Source: CALHVX01 sp051027215
GTDB taxonomy: Bacteria > Pseudomonadota > Gammaproteobacteria > Pseudomonadales > Azotimanducaceae
DNA: 64,000 bases
Direction: 5' to 3'
NCBI GenBank assembly: GCA_051027215.1
Contig: JBPCXR010000060.1
Location: forward strand, 27,486-91,485
Of the stretch, positions 45,548-56,063 are shown one piece after another. The notes beneath the pieces are model-generated. The model did no database searches and was not told where the DNA came from. It was given only the letters and a program-made list of their open reading frames with translations. Position 1 is the stretch's first letter. Every line of letters begins with the position of its first letter. Both the position numbers and the translations under genes were made by a program.

Positions 45548-48480
45548 TAGGCCGCACCGACCTCATCACGACTTTGCTGCTTCAAGAACTCCGTGACCTC
45601 ATCGGCTGGCATTGGCCGACTGATCAAATAGCCCTGAATCTCGTTGCAACCCAAGCTCGTGAGGACGGCTAGCTGTTCGTTGGTCTCGATGCCTTCTCCA
45701 ACAACATGCAGTTGCAGCGATTGCGCCATGTTGACCACAGATTCGACGATGGCGCGACTACGCTGACTGGTGAGCATCGCGTCGACAAAAGAGCGATCGA
45801 TCTTGACCGCATCCAGCGGCAGGTCGGCTAACAGCGACAATGACGAGTAGCCTGTGCCAAAGTCATCCATAGACACTCGCATGCCCGCTTCACGCATGCG
45901 ACCCAAGGTGACGCGCGCACGCTGGGGCGATTCAATAATGGACGATTCGGTCAATTCCACTTCGAGTCGATCCGCTGGCACCTCGTGCTTCGCCAGAGCC
46001 GCAAGCAGATCGGACACGAGTGTTCGAGAACGCAACTGCACAGGCGAGACGTTCACCGACATTTTTAGTTCCGTCCAGCCCATGGCCCGCCAAGTGGCTA
46101 GCTGGGCTACGGCCTTAGCCAGCACAAACGCCGACAGATCTTGAATCAGACCGTTGCTTTCGGCGATGGGAATGAATTCTTCCGGAGAAATGAAGCCGCG
46201 CGTTGGATGACGCCAGCGGACCAGCGCTTCGGCGCCACCAATGCGCTGCTTGGCCAAATCCAACATCGGTTGGTAATAAACCTCGAAGTCACCGCTTTCG
46301 CAGGCTTCGAACAAGTCTGACTCGAGCTGAATGTAGGCTTTGGAATCCTGATCTAGGCTCTGAGAGGCAAAGCTGTGGGACACTTTAGCCGGATCCTTGG
46401 ACGCAAGCACTCGCGCGCTACCCGCGGATGCGAGCAGCTTCACCGCACTGTCATCTTCCTCTGACGACAGGGCTATGCCGATGTTCACCCCGACATAGAC
46501 TTTCTGGCCGCCCACAATAAAGGTCTCAGTCAAGAGCCTGCGTAGCCGAGTGACGACGGGCATGCTGTTGCTGTACTTCTCTAGATCAGCGAGCAACACC
46601 CCGTATTCGTTCGAGGTAATTCGTGACAAGCTATGTTCATCGGTAATCTCTGAAACCGCATCCGTACTGCGCAAGCCTTCTTGCAGTCGCTCGATGACCT
46701 CAACAATAAGCCGATCGCAGGCGGCATGACCGAAGGTTCCGACCAGTCTGTTCAGATCCTTGATCTCGATGGACATCAAACCGACCTTGGTTTCGGTTCG
46801 CTTAGCGCGTAACAGTTCAGTCTCAATTCTTTGCAGAAACAGCGCCCGCTTGGGAATGCCTGTTAAAGAATCGTACTCGCGCAGTTGTTCTAGATCGCGG
46901 GTTCGCTGGTCAACGATCGCTTCTAATTCCACCACGCGCGACAAGGTTTCTTCCGGCGGCGCACTAACCGTCTCTGCTGGATTGGCCGCCTCAAGCTTGA
47001 TCACCTTGGGATCGTAGACGACCACTCGGTTGCGACCGCCCTGCTTGGCTGCGTATAGCGCCTGATCCGCCTGGTCCAGTAGATCCAATAGATCTCGAAC
47101 ATCGGGCTTCAGACTCGCCACACCGAAACTGGCGCTGAGCTTATCCACTGGCACAGTCACATCCGAGCCTAAGCCTTGCACCGCCGCGCGCAGTCGTTCG
47201 GCAATTTCCTCGGCCTCCGCGGTCGCCATGTCCGGTAGGACCACCACGAACTCCTCACCACCATAGCGTCCAACCGTATCGTATTCTCGGCACTGAGCCA
47301 CCAGGGTATTGCCCACCGCACAGATGACTTCATCGCCCACACCGTGACCGAAGGAATCGTTGATCTTTTTGAAGTAGTCGATGTCGATCATGATGCAACT
47401 GAGTGCCCGCGACTCGCGACCAGCTTTCGCATACTCGCGCTCGAAGTTTGCCAACAATGCACGGCGATTCGCCAGACCCGTTAACGGATCCTGGGTGGCT
47501 AGCGCTTCGAGTTCCTTGTTCTTGCGGCTGATCGATTCCTGAGAGCGGCGCAACTGACGCAAAGTAACGGCCAGCTCGCGGTTCTTCTGTTCGATGGCGG
47601 TCATGTCGTCTAGGGTGACCATGACCCCGCGCACCCCTTCGCTCTCGTTGCCCACTGCGGCGCAGCTCACCATGAACACCTGAGTGCGATCATCATCCAA
47701 AATTAGATTCAACGGTTGGTTGGCAACGTTCAAACCGCTTTGCAGGGCGGTGGCCCAGGGTGCCTGCCAATCGTCGGAGCGCTGCCACGACCAATCATCG
47801 AGCCGCTGACCAACCAATTCTTCTTTGCTCTTGTTCAGAGCTTCGGCCATGGAATCGTTCGCGAGCAAAATGCGCAATTGGTCATCGAGTATGACCACGC
47901 CCTCGGAGAGCAAATTGAACGCCGAATTGACCCGACCAGGCACCACTCGACCCGGATCCAGTTGCGCCAGCGCCTTTCTGAGAAAGAGCAGGTAGAGCAG
48001 AAAGCAGCCAGCAACGATGAAGGTAAAGTAGCGGAACTCCAAATCTGCGCGGCGCGTTGAAGCGAACGCGATTTTGACCTCACCCCATGGCTGATTGGCA
48101 TTAAAAATCGGCACAGTAATATGGGCTAACGTTGAAGCGGCAGACACCGCCTCCAACGCCACGAGATCGCCGAATTCCGCCAAGCTCTCGCCTTCGGCGG
48201 TGACCAATGCTGCCGCTACGACGCTCTGGTTGCGACTCACGAAAGAAGATATCGAAAAGCGGATGCCTGCACGATCGGAGACACTGGCCAGCGTCGACAG
48301 TTGTACCGCGAGCGCTTCGGCAATGGACTTTCGGGCCTCGCGCTCACCAAAGCGATCGTCACCGCGCAGATCGAAAAAGTCTGCAATGAATAACACGCTC
48401 ATGGTCAGCATTAGGATGCTGCAGGCCAACTTTAGTGGGCGTGAGCGCCAGAAAGACCGCCAGTCTTCACGTACTCGCAT
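45544..48480 (-). CDS. membrane PAS-GGDEF-GGDEF(degenerate)-EAL c-di-GMP enzyme
   Basis: A 978-residue protein: membrane helix ~16-34, periplasmic sensor ~35-147, helix ~148-167, PAS ~185-300, then a diguanylate cyclase domain with R-Y-G-G-E-E-F near 407 and the inhibitory R-E-Y-D five residues before it. A second GGDEF-like domain (~535-690) has S-N-E-Y-G at the active site, so it is likely inactive. The EAL domain (~720-965) keeps E-A-L, N-V-S-P-V-Q-L, D-D-F-G-T-G-Y-S and K-I-D, so a phosphodiesterase is expected. The gene starts 4 bp after the giant repeat gene, with CGGAG upstream, so the two are surely co-transcribed; it may tune that surface protein by c-di-GMP. Confidence 0.92.
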   Translation of the reverse strand: MRVREDWRSFWRSRPLKLACSILMLTMSVLFIADFFDLRGDDRFGEREARKSIAEALAVQLSTLASVSDRAGIRFSISSFVSRNQSVVAAALVTAEGESLAEFGDLVALEAVSAASTLAHITVPIFNANQPWGEVKIAFASTRRADLEFRYFTFIVAGCFLLYLLFLRKALAQLDPGRVVPGRVNSAFNLLSEGVVILDDQLRILLANDSMAEALNKSKEELVGQRLDDWSWQRSDDWQAPWATALQSGLNVANQPLNLILDDDRTQVFMVSCAAVGNESEGVRGVMVTLDDMTAIEQKNRELAVTLRQLRRSQESISRKNKELEALATQDPLTGLANRRALLANFEREYAKAGRESRALSCIMIDIDYFKKINDSFGHGVGDEVICAVGNTLVAQCREYDTVGRYGGEEFVVVLPDMATAEAEEIAERLRAAVQGLGSDVTVPVDKLSASFGVASLKPDVRDLLDLLDQADQALYAAKQGGRNRVVVYDPKVIKLEAANPAETVSAPPEETLSRVVELEAIVDQRTRDLEQLREYDSLTGIPKRALFLQRIETELLRAKRTETKVGLMSIEIKDLNRLVGTFGHAACDRLIVEVIERLQEGLRSTDAVSEITDEHSLSRITSNEYGVLLADLEKYSNSMPVVTRLRRLLTETFIVGGQKVYVGVNIGIALSSEEDDSAVKLLASAGSARVLASKDPAKVSHSFASQSLDQDSKAYIQLESDLFEACESGDFEVYYQPMLDLAKQRIGGAEALVRWRHPTRGFISPEEFIPIAESNGLIQDLSAFVLAKAVAQLATWRAMGWTELKMSVNVSPVQLRSRTLVSDLLAALAKHEVPADRLEVELTESSIIESPQRARVTLGRMREAGMRVSMDDFGTGYSSLSLLADLPLDAVKIDRSFVDAMLTSQRSRAIVESVVNMAQSLQLHVVGEGIETNEQLAVLTSLGCNEIQGYLISRPMPADEVTEFLKQQSRDEVGAAY

Positions 48481-48484
48481 CTCG

Positions 48485-51400
48485 TTAACTCCGCTCTTCC
48501 GGGAGATCTAGGTCATCATTATCCTCATCCAGCACCGCCAATACAGGAATTGGATCAAGGGTTCGCCACAAGGGCGAGGTCGATAGCGCCGTAGCCAGCA
48601 ACGAGCCGGTACGCAACAACCAGGTCACAAATCCCGCCGTCAGCGACAAGGTCGCTACGGTTCCCGACTTCACCACCAGTTGCAGCTCTTCTTCAGCTTC
48701 CCGCTGCTGCTCGTCCATATCGGTGCGCATGGAATCCAGCGCACCGAGCATGCTTGGCGACAAGGCCGCACTAATTACCGTGGATTGGGCGGAGTCTGCC
48801 AAAGCCGAAAACAGCGCAACTCCCTCTTCGGCTTCCTCGAAGAGAATTTCCAACAGCATCTCGTAGCCACGAATGACGTTGCTTGTGCTGCTGGGCAGGG
48901 CTTCGCGGTCGAGATCACCAGCCAATGGCGTCTCCAATTCGCTCTGAGCTGCAAAGGCTTCTTCATAACGCGCTGCATCGGACTGCGCACTGCCCGTGCC
49001 CGTGGCTACTTCTGCCGAGTCCTCAGATTCCGCAGTTGCGCCGGTGCTACTCTCCTCGCTGGCAACCGCGGAGGCCGCTTCAGTCGGTCGGGAGTCAAAG
49101 GACTTCTGCGGGCCGCCAACCTCTGATTCAGTGGTGGCAACGACGGATTCCGCCGCACTGCTCATGGTCGAGCCGACAATCAACGGCTCTTGGGCACGAA
49201 TGCTGATGGTCAACATTCCAGTAGAAGTTGCACCGGCAGCATCGGCAACTTGCACTTCAAGCGTGTACACCCCGGCTGCCACCGGATTGTTCTGCATGAT
49301 CTCTCCGGTTACGGAATCGATCTCGAATGCCGCCTGGGCATTGCCTCCGGTGATCGCAAGGGTCAGCGAGTCTCCGCTATCTGGATCAGACACGTCTACG
49401 GTACCGATCGAACCGGTGAACTCTTCAGCGCTGACAAAAGTAGCTGGTGCCAATGAGGGTGACTCATTGACGTCTGCCACGTCTATTTGCAATTGCTGCG
49501 TACTGAATGCACCGGATCCATCGGTTACCGTCAGCTCAAGCTCATAGCGATTGTCTGATGTGCTATCTCCTGGGCTTTCAAAATCCGGCCCAGTAACGAA
49601 GCTCAAGGCGCCACTATTGGCGTCAAGCTGGAACGCCGCTGCATCAGCACCACCGGTAATACTGAGCGATACTGGTTCATTGTCGACATCAGTGCCTTGC
49701 ACTTGAAGAACCTGACCAGTCGCGTTTTCGTTGACGCTCATACTGCTCGGCGCTACCAATTGCGGTGCGTCATTAACTGACATAACCTGCACATCGACAC
49801 TCGTCGTTTGCATTGCACCGTTGCCATCGGTTATCTGGTACTGAAACTGATCGGCACCATTGAAGTTGGCGTCAGGCATGTAGGTCAAGGTGCCGTCGAG
49901 GTTGTCGATCAGAATTCCGCTAGCCGGCTGGGAGACGCTGACCAGAGTCAGGCTGTCGCCGTCCTGATCGGAATCGTTTACTAGCAGGTCTGTCGCGACA
50001 TTGATTTGCAGCGCGGTGTCTTCGAAAGTCTGTAAGCTGTCAACGACTGCCACGGGTGTATCATTCAGATCGTTCACTGTCACGGTGAACGTACGATCAG
50101 TGAACAAGCCATTAGCATCCGTAACTCGAACCTGCACCTCGTAGCTACTCTGCACTTCGAAATCTAGCGCGCCAACGGTCATGACTAGCGCGTCAGCCTG
50201 AGGGCCACCGATGCTAAATGCAGCAGCATCGACTCCGCCAATAACGCTGTAGGTAAGAACATCGCCTGCGTCAGGATCAGAGGCCGTCAACTGGCCAACA
50301 ATATAGCCAGCACTGGCATCGACGCCTTCATCTACTGCGCCGCCCGCTAAGTCGAGTAGCTGCGGTCCTTCATTGACATCCGCTACCGCCAGGTTAACCA
50401 GCGCAACACTGCTGGATCCATCGGTTGACGTTGCACGCACCGTGATGCTGTGACTACTGGCTGCCTCGTAGTCCAGGGCGGCATTGACTGTAACCACACC
50501 AGTTAGCGCATCAATCGCGAAGCGCCCACCGGCGTCATCATCTAACGAATAGGTGATAGTGTCAGGAGCATCCGCATCGTCAGCAAAGGCGGTGAAGCCC
50601 ACAATAGAGCCAATCGCGGCGTCTTCCGCAACCACGTCTACGGAGGCGTCGGTATCGCTAATCGGTGTGGTGGAATGTTCATTGACATTGGTAATGGTGA
50701 CGGCAACATTTTGAGTAACCACCCCACCCGCACCATCGTCCACCTGAATAGTCAGGTCATAGACGTTGTTACCGTCAGAATCCGTCGGAGACTCGAAATC
50801 TGGTGCCGCGTTGAAACTTAGCGCCCCAGTGTTAACGTCCACGGAGAACAGGCCATCGTCATTGGCGCCCACTAAGGTGTATTGCGGTGCGCCACCATCA
50901 ACGTCACTGGAGGTGATGGTTCCCACGGCGCTGACATTCTCAGCAACGTTGAAGGTATTGGGTGATGTGATCACCGGTGCATCGTTAACGTTTGCTACCG
51001 TGAGCGTGAAATTCTGCGAGCCAGTCAGAATCCCATCTGACACCTGCAATTCAATATTGTGCGCCCCGACTTCAGCATTGCTCGGCGTGCCGGATAGGGT
51101 CGCCGTTCCGTCACCGTTATCAACCAAGGTCAACCAAGCGGGCAAAGTGACATCGGTGATCGTTAAGGCATCACCATCTACGTCGTTGGTGGTGATGGTA
51201 TAGCTGTAGAGTAAGTCCTCGGTCGCACTGAGCACTGGTGCCGAGACAAAGGTAGGTGCTTCGTTGACATCGTTGATGTCTACGACCACCGTTTCGGTAA
51301 CTGAAAGATTGATGCCATCGCCTACCTGAACCGTCAGCGTATACTGGTTGGCGCTTTCAAAGTTCAGGTTGCTCGGATCCGCAATGCTGATTGCACCGCT

Positions 51401-54400
51401 AACCGCATCGATCTGGAATACCCCATCGGTATTACCGGCAACGATGTTCCAACCCTGCAAGCTACCCACGGTATCCTGATCGGTGGCGAGTACCGTACCA
51501 ACGACATCGTTCAATACGGCATCTTCATTGATGTTGAAGGTCTGAGCCGGCGTAACCACCGGCGCCGTATCATTTACATCACCGACGGCTATGGTGAACA
51601 CCTGCAAAGAGGAGGAGCCATCCGTCGACTGGGCTCGAACCGTTATGTCGTGGCTGGTGGCCAGCTCGTAATCTAGAGCCGCGTTCAACGTGACTACGCC
51701 TGTATTCGAATCGATATCGAAGCGGCCACCAGCATCATCGTCCAGGCTATAGGTGACCGAATCAGGCGCATCCGCATCGTCGGCGAATGCGGTAACACCC
51801 ACCGTCGAACCTATGGATGCATCTTCACTAACGCTATCGGCGGCGGGATCTGAATCACTTACCGCGGATGTGTCAAATTCATCGATATTGGTAATGGTGA
51901 CCGAAACGTTTTGGGTGACCACCCCGCCTGCGCCATCATCCACCTGCACGGTGAGGTTATAGATGTTGTCTGCATTTAAGTCGCCGGGTGTGTCGTAATC
52001 CGGAGCAGCATTGAAGCTCAATGCGCCGCTGTTCACGTCGATGCTAAACAGGCTGTCATCTACCGCGCCAACCAAAGTGTATTGAGGCGCACCGCCATCT
52101 ACGTCGGCCGTGGTCACGGTACCTACTGCAGCAATGTTCTCCGCCAAAACGAAGGCGTTTAAGGAAGTGAACACCGGATCATCATTGACGTTGGTTACCG
52201 TCAGAGTAAAGTTCTGGGTACTCACCAGCGCACCATCGGAGACTTGCAACTCGATAGTGTGGGGACCAACTTCCGCGTTACCCGGCGTTCCGCTTAAGGT
52301 AGCGGTACCGTCGCCATTATCAACCAAGGTCAACCACGCCGGTAGCGTTGTGTCGGTGATCGCTAGGGCATCGCCATCCACATCGCTGGTCGTGATCGTA
52401 TAGCTATAAAGTAGATCTTCTGTCGCTGCAGTGAGGGGCGCAGAGGTAAACGTCGGCACCTCGTTGACATCATTGATGTCGATAACCACGCTTTCGCTGG
52501 CAGAGACGTTACTACCATCGCCGACCTGTACTGCGAGGGTGTACTGGTTGGTCGATTCGAAGTCCAGATTGCTGGGGTCAGCAATGCTGATCACACCGGT
52601 AGCTGCATCGATCTGGAAGATCCCATCGGTGTTGCCACCGACAATACTCCAGCCTTGCAGGCTACCAACGGTGTCCAGATCGGTCGCGAGCACTGTGCCG
52701 ACCACGTCATTAAGAACGGCGTCTTCATTGATGCTGAAGTTCTGGGCGGGCGTTACCACAGGCAGATTGTCATTCACATCGCCAATGCCAATGGTGAATG
52801 CCTGCGTCGTCGAAGATCCATCCGTCGACGAAGCTCTAACGGTGATGTTATGACTGGTTGCGCTCTCGTAGTCGAGTGCAGCGCTGACAGTGACAACACC
52901 CGAGTTCAGGTCGATGGCAAATAAGCCACCGGCGTCGTCGTCTAACGTGTAAGTGACCGTATCTGGAGCATCCGCATCGGTGGCGCTGGCAGTGATGCCT
53001 ACCACAGTACCTATACTGGCACTTTCGCTGACAGAATCTGTGGTGCCATCGGCATCGGTGATGGCGGAAGTCGCGAACTCGTTGACGTTGCTAACGGTAA
53101 CCGAGACGTTCTGCGTAACTATGCCGCCAGCACCGTCGTCTACTTGAACGGTGAGGTTGTAAACGTTATCACCACCCACGTCAGCTGGCGATTCGAAGTT
53201 GGGAGCGGCGGCGAAGGTCAGCGCTCCGGTGTTCATGTCGATATTGAACAGCCCGTCATCTACCACGCCCACCAGCGAATATTGTGGGGCGCCGCCATCG
53301 ACGTCTGTGGTGGTCACCGTGCCCACGGTTGTAGCGTTTTCAAGAACGTTGAAAGCGTTGGCCGAAGTGAATACCGGATCGTCGTTGACGTTAGCGACAG
53401 TCAAGGTAAAATTTTGATTACTGGTCAACGACCCGTCGGAGACCTGCAGCGTTACGCTATGCGGACCCACTTCAGCGTTGGTTGGATTGCCAGATAAGGT
53501 TGCAGTGCCATCGCCATTATCGACCAGCGTCAACCAGGCAGGTAGCGTGATATCGGTAATCGTTACCGGGTTGCCGTCCTGGTCATTGGTACTGATTAGA
53601 TAGCTATAGGCTACGTCTTCAGTAGCCGATGTGATGGGCGCAGAGGCAAAGGTCGGCGCTTCGTTAACGTCATTGATGTCAACCACCACGGTCTCTGTGG
53701 TGGAGACATTGCTTCCGTCACCCACCTGCAGGGTCAGGGTGTATTGATTCGAAGCCTCGAAGTTCAGGTTGGTCGTGTTGGCTATGGTGATTGCACCGGT
53801 CGCCCCATCGATCTGAAATACGCCATCAGCATTGCCGCCAACAATCGTCCAGCCCTGCAGACTGCCAACGGTATCGGCATCGGTTGCCACTGCGGTGCCG
53901 ACTGGGTCAGCAACGCCAGCATCTTCGTTTACGTTGAACGTCTGCCCGGGAGTGATTACCGGGGCAGTATCGTTCTCGTCGGATACTCCGATGTTGTAGA
54001 TTACCGTGCTAAAGGAGCCATCTGTTGAAGTGGCCCGAACGGTAATGTTGTGGCTGGTCGCAGTCTCATAGTCGAGGGCGCTGTTAACCGTTACCACACC
54101 GCTGTTCAAATCAATGGCGAACAAACCGCTGGCGTCATCATCCAAAGTGTAAGTCACTGTATCTGGGGTGTCCGCATCGGTGGCGGATGCCGTTATTCCA
54201 ACAGTGTCGCCAATGCTGGAACTCTCACTTACCGTATCTGCAGCAGCATCGCTATCTAGGATCGCGGAGACGTCGAATTCATCGACGTTGGTGACGGTGA
54301 TCGCGATGTTTTGGGTCACGACGCCACCGGCGCCATCATCTACCTGGACGGTAATGTTGTAGATATTGTCCCCGCCACCATCAGCTGGGCTTTCAAAATC

Positions 54401-55432
54401 CGCAGCGGCATTGAAGCTTAAGGCGCCAGTATTGATGTCTATGTTAAACAGGCCATCATCTGCAGCGCCTACCAGCGTATACTGGGGCGCACCGCCGTCT
54501 ACGTCTGTTGTGGTCACTGTGCCCACGGCTACACTGTTCTCAGAAACGTTGAAGGCGTTAGCCGAGGTGAATACCGGATCGTCATTGATATTGGCGACAG
54601 TCAGAGTGAAGTTCTGATTCGAAGTCAGACTGCCATCCGACACCTGTAGTTCTATGCTATGTGGCCCGACCTCAGCATCGCTGGGTGTGCCGCTGAGTGT
54701 CGCGGTTCCATCGCCATTGTCAGTCAGGGTCAACCAGGCCGGAACAGTGACCCCCGATATTGTTACGCCATCACCGTCGACGTCCAAGGTAGTTATCGCA
54801 TAGGTATAGCTCAAATCTTCCGTGGCGGCGGTCACCGGCGCCGTGATGAACACCGGAGCTTCATTCACATCGTTTATGTCGATCGTGATGGCCTGGGTAA
54901 GCGAGCTAGAGGCGCCGTCGCTCACCTGCACCATCAAGCTGTATTGATTTGTGGCCTCGTAATTCAGATTGGTGTCATCCGCGATCGTGATTGCGCCGGT
55001 GGCGCTGTCTATCTGAAATACACCATCAGCATTGCCGCCAACAATCGTCCAGCCCTGCAGACTACCAACGGTATCGGCATCAGTTGCCACTGCTGTGCCG
55101 ACCGGATCACCCACGCCAGCATCTTCGTTTACGTTGAACGTCTGTCCTGGAGTAACCACCGGGGCAGTATCATTCTCGTCAGATACGCCGACGTTGTAGA
55201 TGACTGTGTTAAAGGAGCCATCCGTTGAAGTAGCCCGAACGGTAATGTTGTGACTGGTCGCAGTCTCGTAATCGAGAGCACTGCTAACGGTTACCACGCC
55301 AGTGTTCAGATCGATGGCAAACAGGCCGCTGGCGTCGTCATCCAGGGTATAGGTCACCGTGTCCGGGGTATCCGCGTCAGTGGCAGACGCGGTGATGCCG
55401 ACAGCGTCACCAATGCTGGCACTTTCACTCAC
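48485..55432 (-). CDS. giant cadherin-like repeat surface protein, C-terminal part after an amber codon
   Basis: Same frame as the gene at 55544-64000 and a direct continuation of the same repeat: the residues between the amber and 55432 still match the other copies, so this is the distal part of one gene, not an independent one; no ribosome-binding site precedes the GTG at 55432. It holds cadherin-like and He-PIG modules (T-A-T-L-S-G-T-P, D-V-N-E-A-P) in a 400-residue super-repeat, then different cadherin/VCBS-like modules, an acidic serine- and threonine-rich region, and near the end a hydrophobic helix (T-L-S-L-T-A-G-F-V-T-W-L-L) followed by an acidic tail. It is followed after 4 bp by the c-di-GMP gene. 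Confidence 0.8.
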   Translation of the reverse strand: MSESASIGDAVGITASATDADTPDTVTYTLDDDASGLFAIDLNTGVVTVSSALDYETATSHNITVRATSTDGSFNTVIYNVGVSDENDTAPVVTPGQTFNVNEDAGVGDPVGTAVATDADTVGSLQGWTIVGGNADGVFQIDSATGAITIADDTNLNYEATNQYSLMVQVSDGASSSLTQAITIDINDVNEAPVFITAPVTAATEDLSYTYAITTLDVDGDGVTISGVTVPAWLTLTDNGDGTATLSGTPSDAEVGPHSIELQVSDGSLTSNQNFTLTVANINDDPVFTSANAFNVSENSVAVGTVTTTDVDGGAPQYTLVGAADDGLFNIDINTGALSFNAAADFESPADGGGDNIYNITVQVDDGAGGVVTQNIAITVTNVDEFDVSAILDSDAAADTVSESSSIGDTVGITASATDADTPDTVTYTLDDDASGLFAIDLNSGVVTVNSALDYETATSHNITVRATSTDGSFSTVIYNIGVSDENDTAPVITPGQTFNVNEDAGVADPVGTAVATDADTVGSLQGWTIVGGNADGVFQIDGATGAITIANTTNLNFEASNQYTLTLQVGDGSNVSTTETVVVDINDVNEAPTFASAPITSATEDVAYSYLISTNDQDGNPVTITDITLPAWLTLVDNGDGTATLSGNPTNAEVGPHSVTLQVSDGSLTSNQNFTLTVANVNDDPVFTSANAFNVLENATTVGTVTTTDVDGGAPQYSLVGVVDDGLFNIDMNTGALTFAAAPNFESPADVGGDNVYNLTVQVDDGAGGIVTQNVSVTVSNVNEFATSAITDADGTTDSVSESASIGTVVGITASATDADAPDTVTYTLDDDAGGLFAIDLNSGVVTVSAALDYESATSHNITVRASSTDGSSTTQAFTIGIGDVNDNLPVVTPAQNFSINEDAVLNDVVGTVLATDLDTVGSLQGWSIVGGNTDGIFQIDAATGVISIADPSNLDFESTNQYTLAVQVGDGSNVSASESVVIDINDVNEVPTFTSAPLTAATEDLLYSYTITTSDVDGDALAITDTTLPAWLTLVDNGDGTATLSGTPGNAEVGPHTIELQVSDGALVSTQNFTLTVTNVNDDPVFTSLNAFVLAENIAAVGTVTTADVDGGAPQYTLVGAVDDSLFSIDVNSGALSFNAAPDYDTPGDLNADNIYNLTVQVDDGAGGVVTQNVSVTITNIDEFDTSAVSDSDPAADSVSEDASIGSTVGVTAFADDADAPDSVTYSLDDDAGGRFDIDSNTGVVTLNAALDYELATSHDITVRAQSTDGSSSLQVFTIAVGDVNDTAPVVTPAQTFNINEDAVLNDVVGTVLATDQDTVGSLQGWNIVAGNTDGVFQIDAVSGAISIADPSNLNFESANQYTLTVQVGDGINLSVTETVVVDINDVNEAPTFVSAPVLSATEDLLYSYTITTNDVDGDALTITDVTLPAWLTLVDNGDGTATLSGTPSNAEVGAHNIELQVSDGILTGSQNFTLTVANVNDAPVITSPNTFNVAENVSAVGTITSSDVDGGAPQYTLVGANDDGLFSVDVNTGALSFNAAPDFESPTDSDGNNVYDLTIQVDDGAGGVVTQNVAVTITNVNEHSTTPISDTDASVDVVAEDAAIGSIVGFTAFADDADAPDTITYSLDDDAGGRFAIDALTGVVTVNAALDYEAASSHSITVRATSTDGSSSVALVNLAVADVNEGPQLLDLAGGAVDEGVDASAGYIVGQLTASDPDAGDVLTYSVIGGVDAAAFSIGGPQADALVMTVGALDFEVQSSYEVQVRVTDANGLFTDRTFTVTVNDLNDTPVAVVDSLQTFEDTALQINVATDLLVNDSDQDGDSLTLVSVSQPASGILIDNLDGTLTYMPDANFNGADQFQYQITDGNGAMQTTSVDVQVMSVNDAPQLVAPSSMSVNENATGQVLQVQGTDVDNEPVSLSITGGADAAAFQLDANSGALSFVTGPDFESPGDSTSDNRYELELTVTDGSGAFSTQQLQIDVADVNESPSLAPATFVSAEEFTGSIGTVDVSDPDSGDSLTLAITGGNAQAAFEIDSVTGEIMQNNPVAAGVYTLEVQVADAAGATSTGMLTISIRAQEPLIVGSTMSSAAESVVATTESEVGGPQKSFDSRPTEAASAVASEESSTGATAESEDSAEVATGTGSAQSDAARYEEAFAAQSELETPLAGDLDREALPSSTSNVIRGYEMLLEILFEEAEEGVALFSALADSAQSTVISAALSPSMLGALDSMRTDMDEQQREAEEELQLVVKSGTVATLSLTAGFVTWLLRTGSLLATALSTSPLWRTLDPIPVLAVLDEDNDDLDLPEERS

Positions 55433-56063
55433 CGTATCTGCGGTAGCGTCGCTGTCTATGATTGCGCTAACGTCAAACTCGTCGACGTTGGTGACGGTGA
55501 TCGCGATGTTCTGGGTAACGACGCCACCAGCGCCATCATCTACCTAAACCGTGATGTCATAGATATTGTCGCCGCCACCATCTGCTGGGCTTTCAAAATC
55601 CGGAGCGGCATTGAAGCTTAAGGCACCCGTATTGATGTCGATGTTGAACAAGCCATCATCCGCTGCCCCCACCAGCGTGTACTGGGGCGCGCCGCCGTCT
55701 ATGTCTGTGGTAGTCACCGTACCAACGGCTGCACTGTTCTCAGAAACGTTGAAGGCGTTAGCCGAGGTGAATACCGGATCGTCGTTGGTATTGGCGACAG
55801 TCAGCGTAAAGTTCTGAGATGCGCTGAGGCTTCCATCCGAGACCTGAAGTTCAATATTGTGGGGGCCAACCTCTGAATTGCCCGGCGTTCCGGACAACGT
55901 CGCAGTCCCATCACCATTGTCAATTAGGGTCAACCAGCCAGGTAAGGTCACATCAGTTATAGAAACCGCATCACCATCGGGATCGTTGGTCGTGATCAGG
56001 TAAGTGTAAGGACTGTCTTCGGTGGCGCCGATTACCGCCGTGGAAGTGAATGTCGGCGCGTCA
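50400..56063 (-). repeat. tandem 1200-bp super-repeat inside the giant surface protein gene
   Basis: Equivalent sites recur at exact 1200-bp steps: the N-V-D-E-F segment near 55480, 54280, 53080, 51880 and 50680, and the D-I-N-D-V-N-E segment near 54865, 53665, 52465 and 51265, with a further relative at 56063. Each unit is 400 residues of four ~100-residue beta-sandwich modules. About four full units and a partial one are present; adjacent units differ by scattered substitutions, but no length change is seen. Confidence 0.85.
55544..55546 (-). other. in-frame amber codon interrupting the giant gene
   Basis: The codon reads TAG where the equivalent site in other repeat copies (for example at 54344) is CAG, in I-T-V-Q-V-D-D-G. 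A single C-to-T change explains it; the frame is kept on both sides. Confidence 0.85.

Noticed and set aside
55544..55546. Second recoded stop (selenocysteine or pyrrolysine) in the giant gene
   Set aside because: The codon is TAG, all other copies have glutamine there, and no hairpin follows; a point mutation is simpler.
50400..56063. CRISPR-like or satellite array because of the regular repeats
   Set aside because: The repeats are 1200 bp long, diverged and translated in one open frame into beta-sandwich modules; this is a protein repeat.
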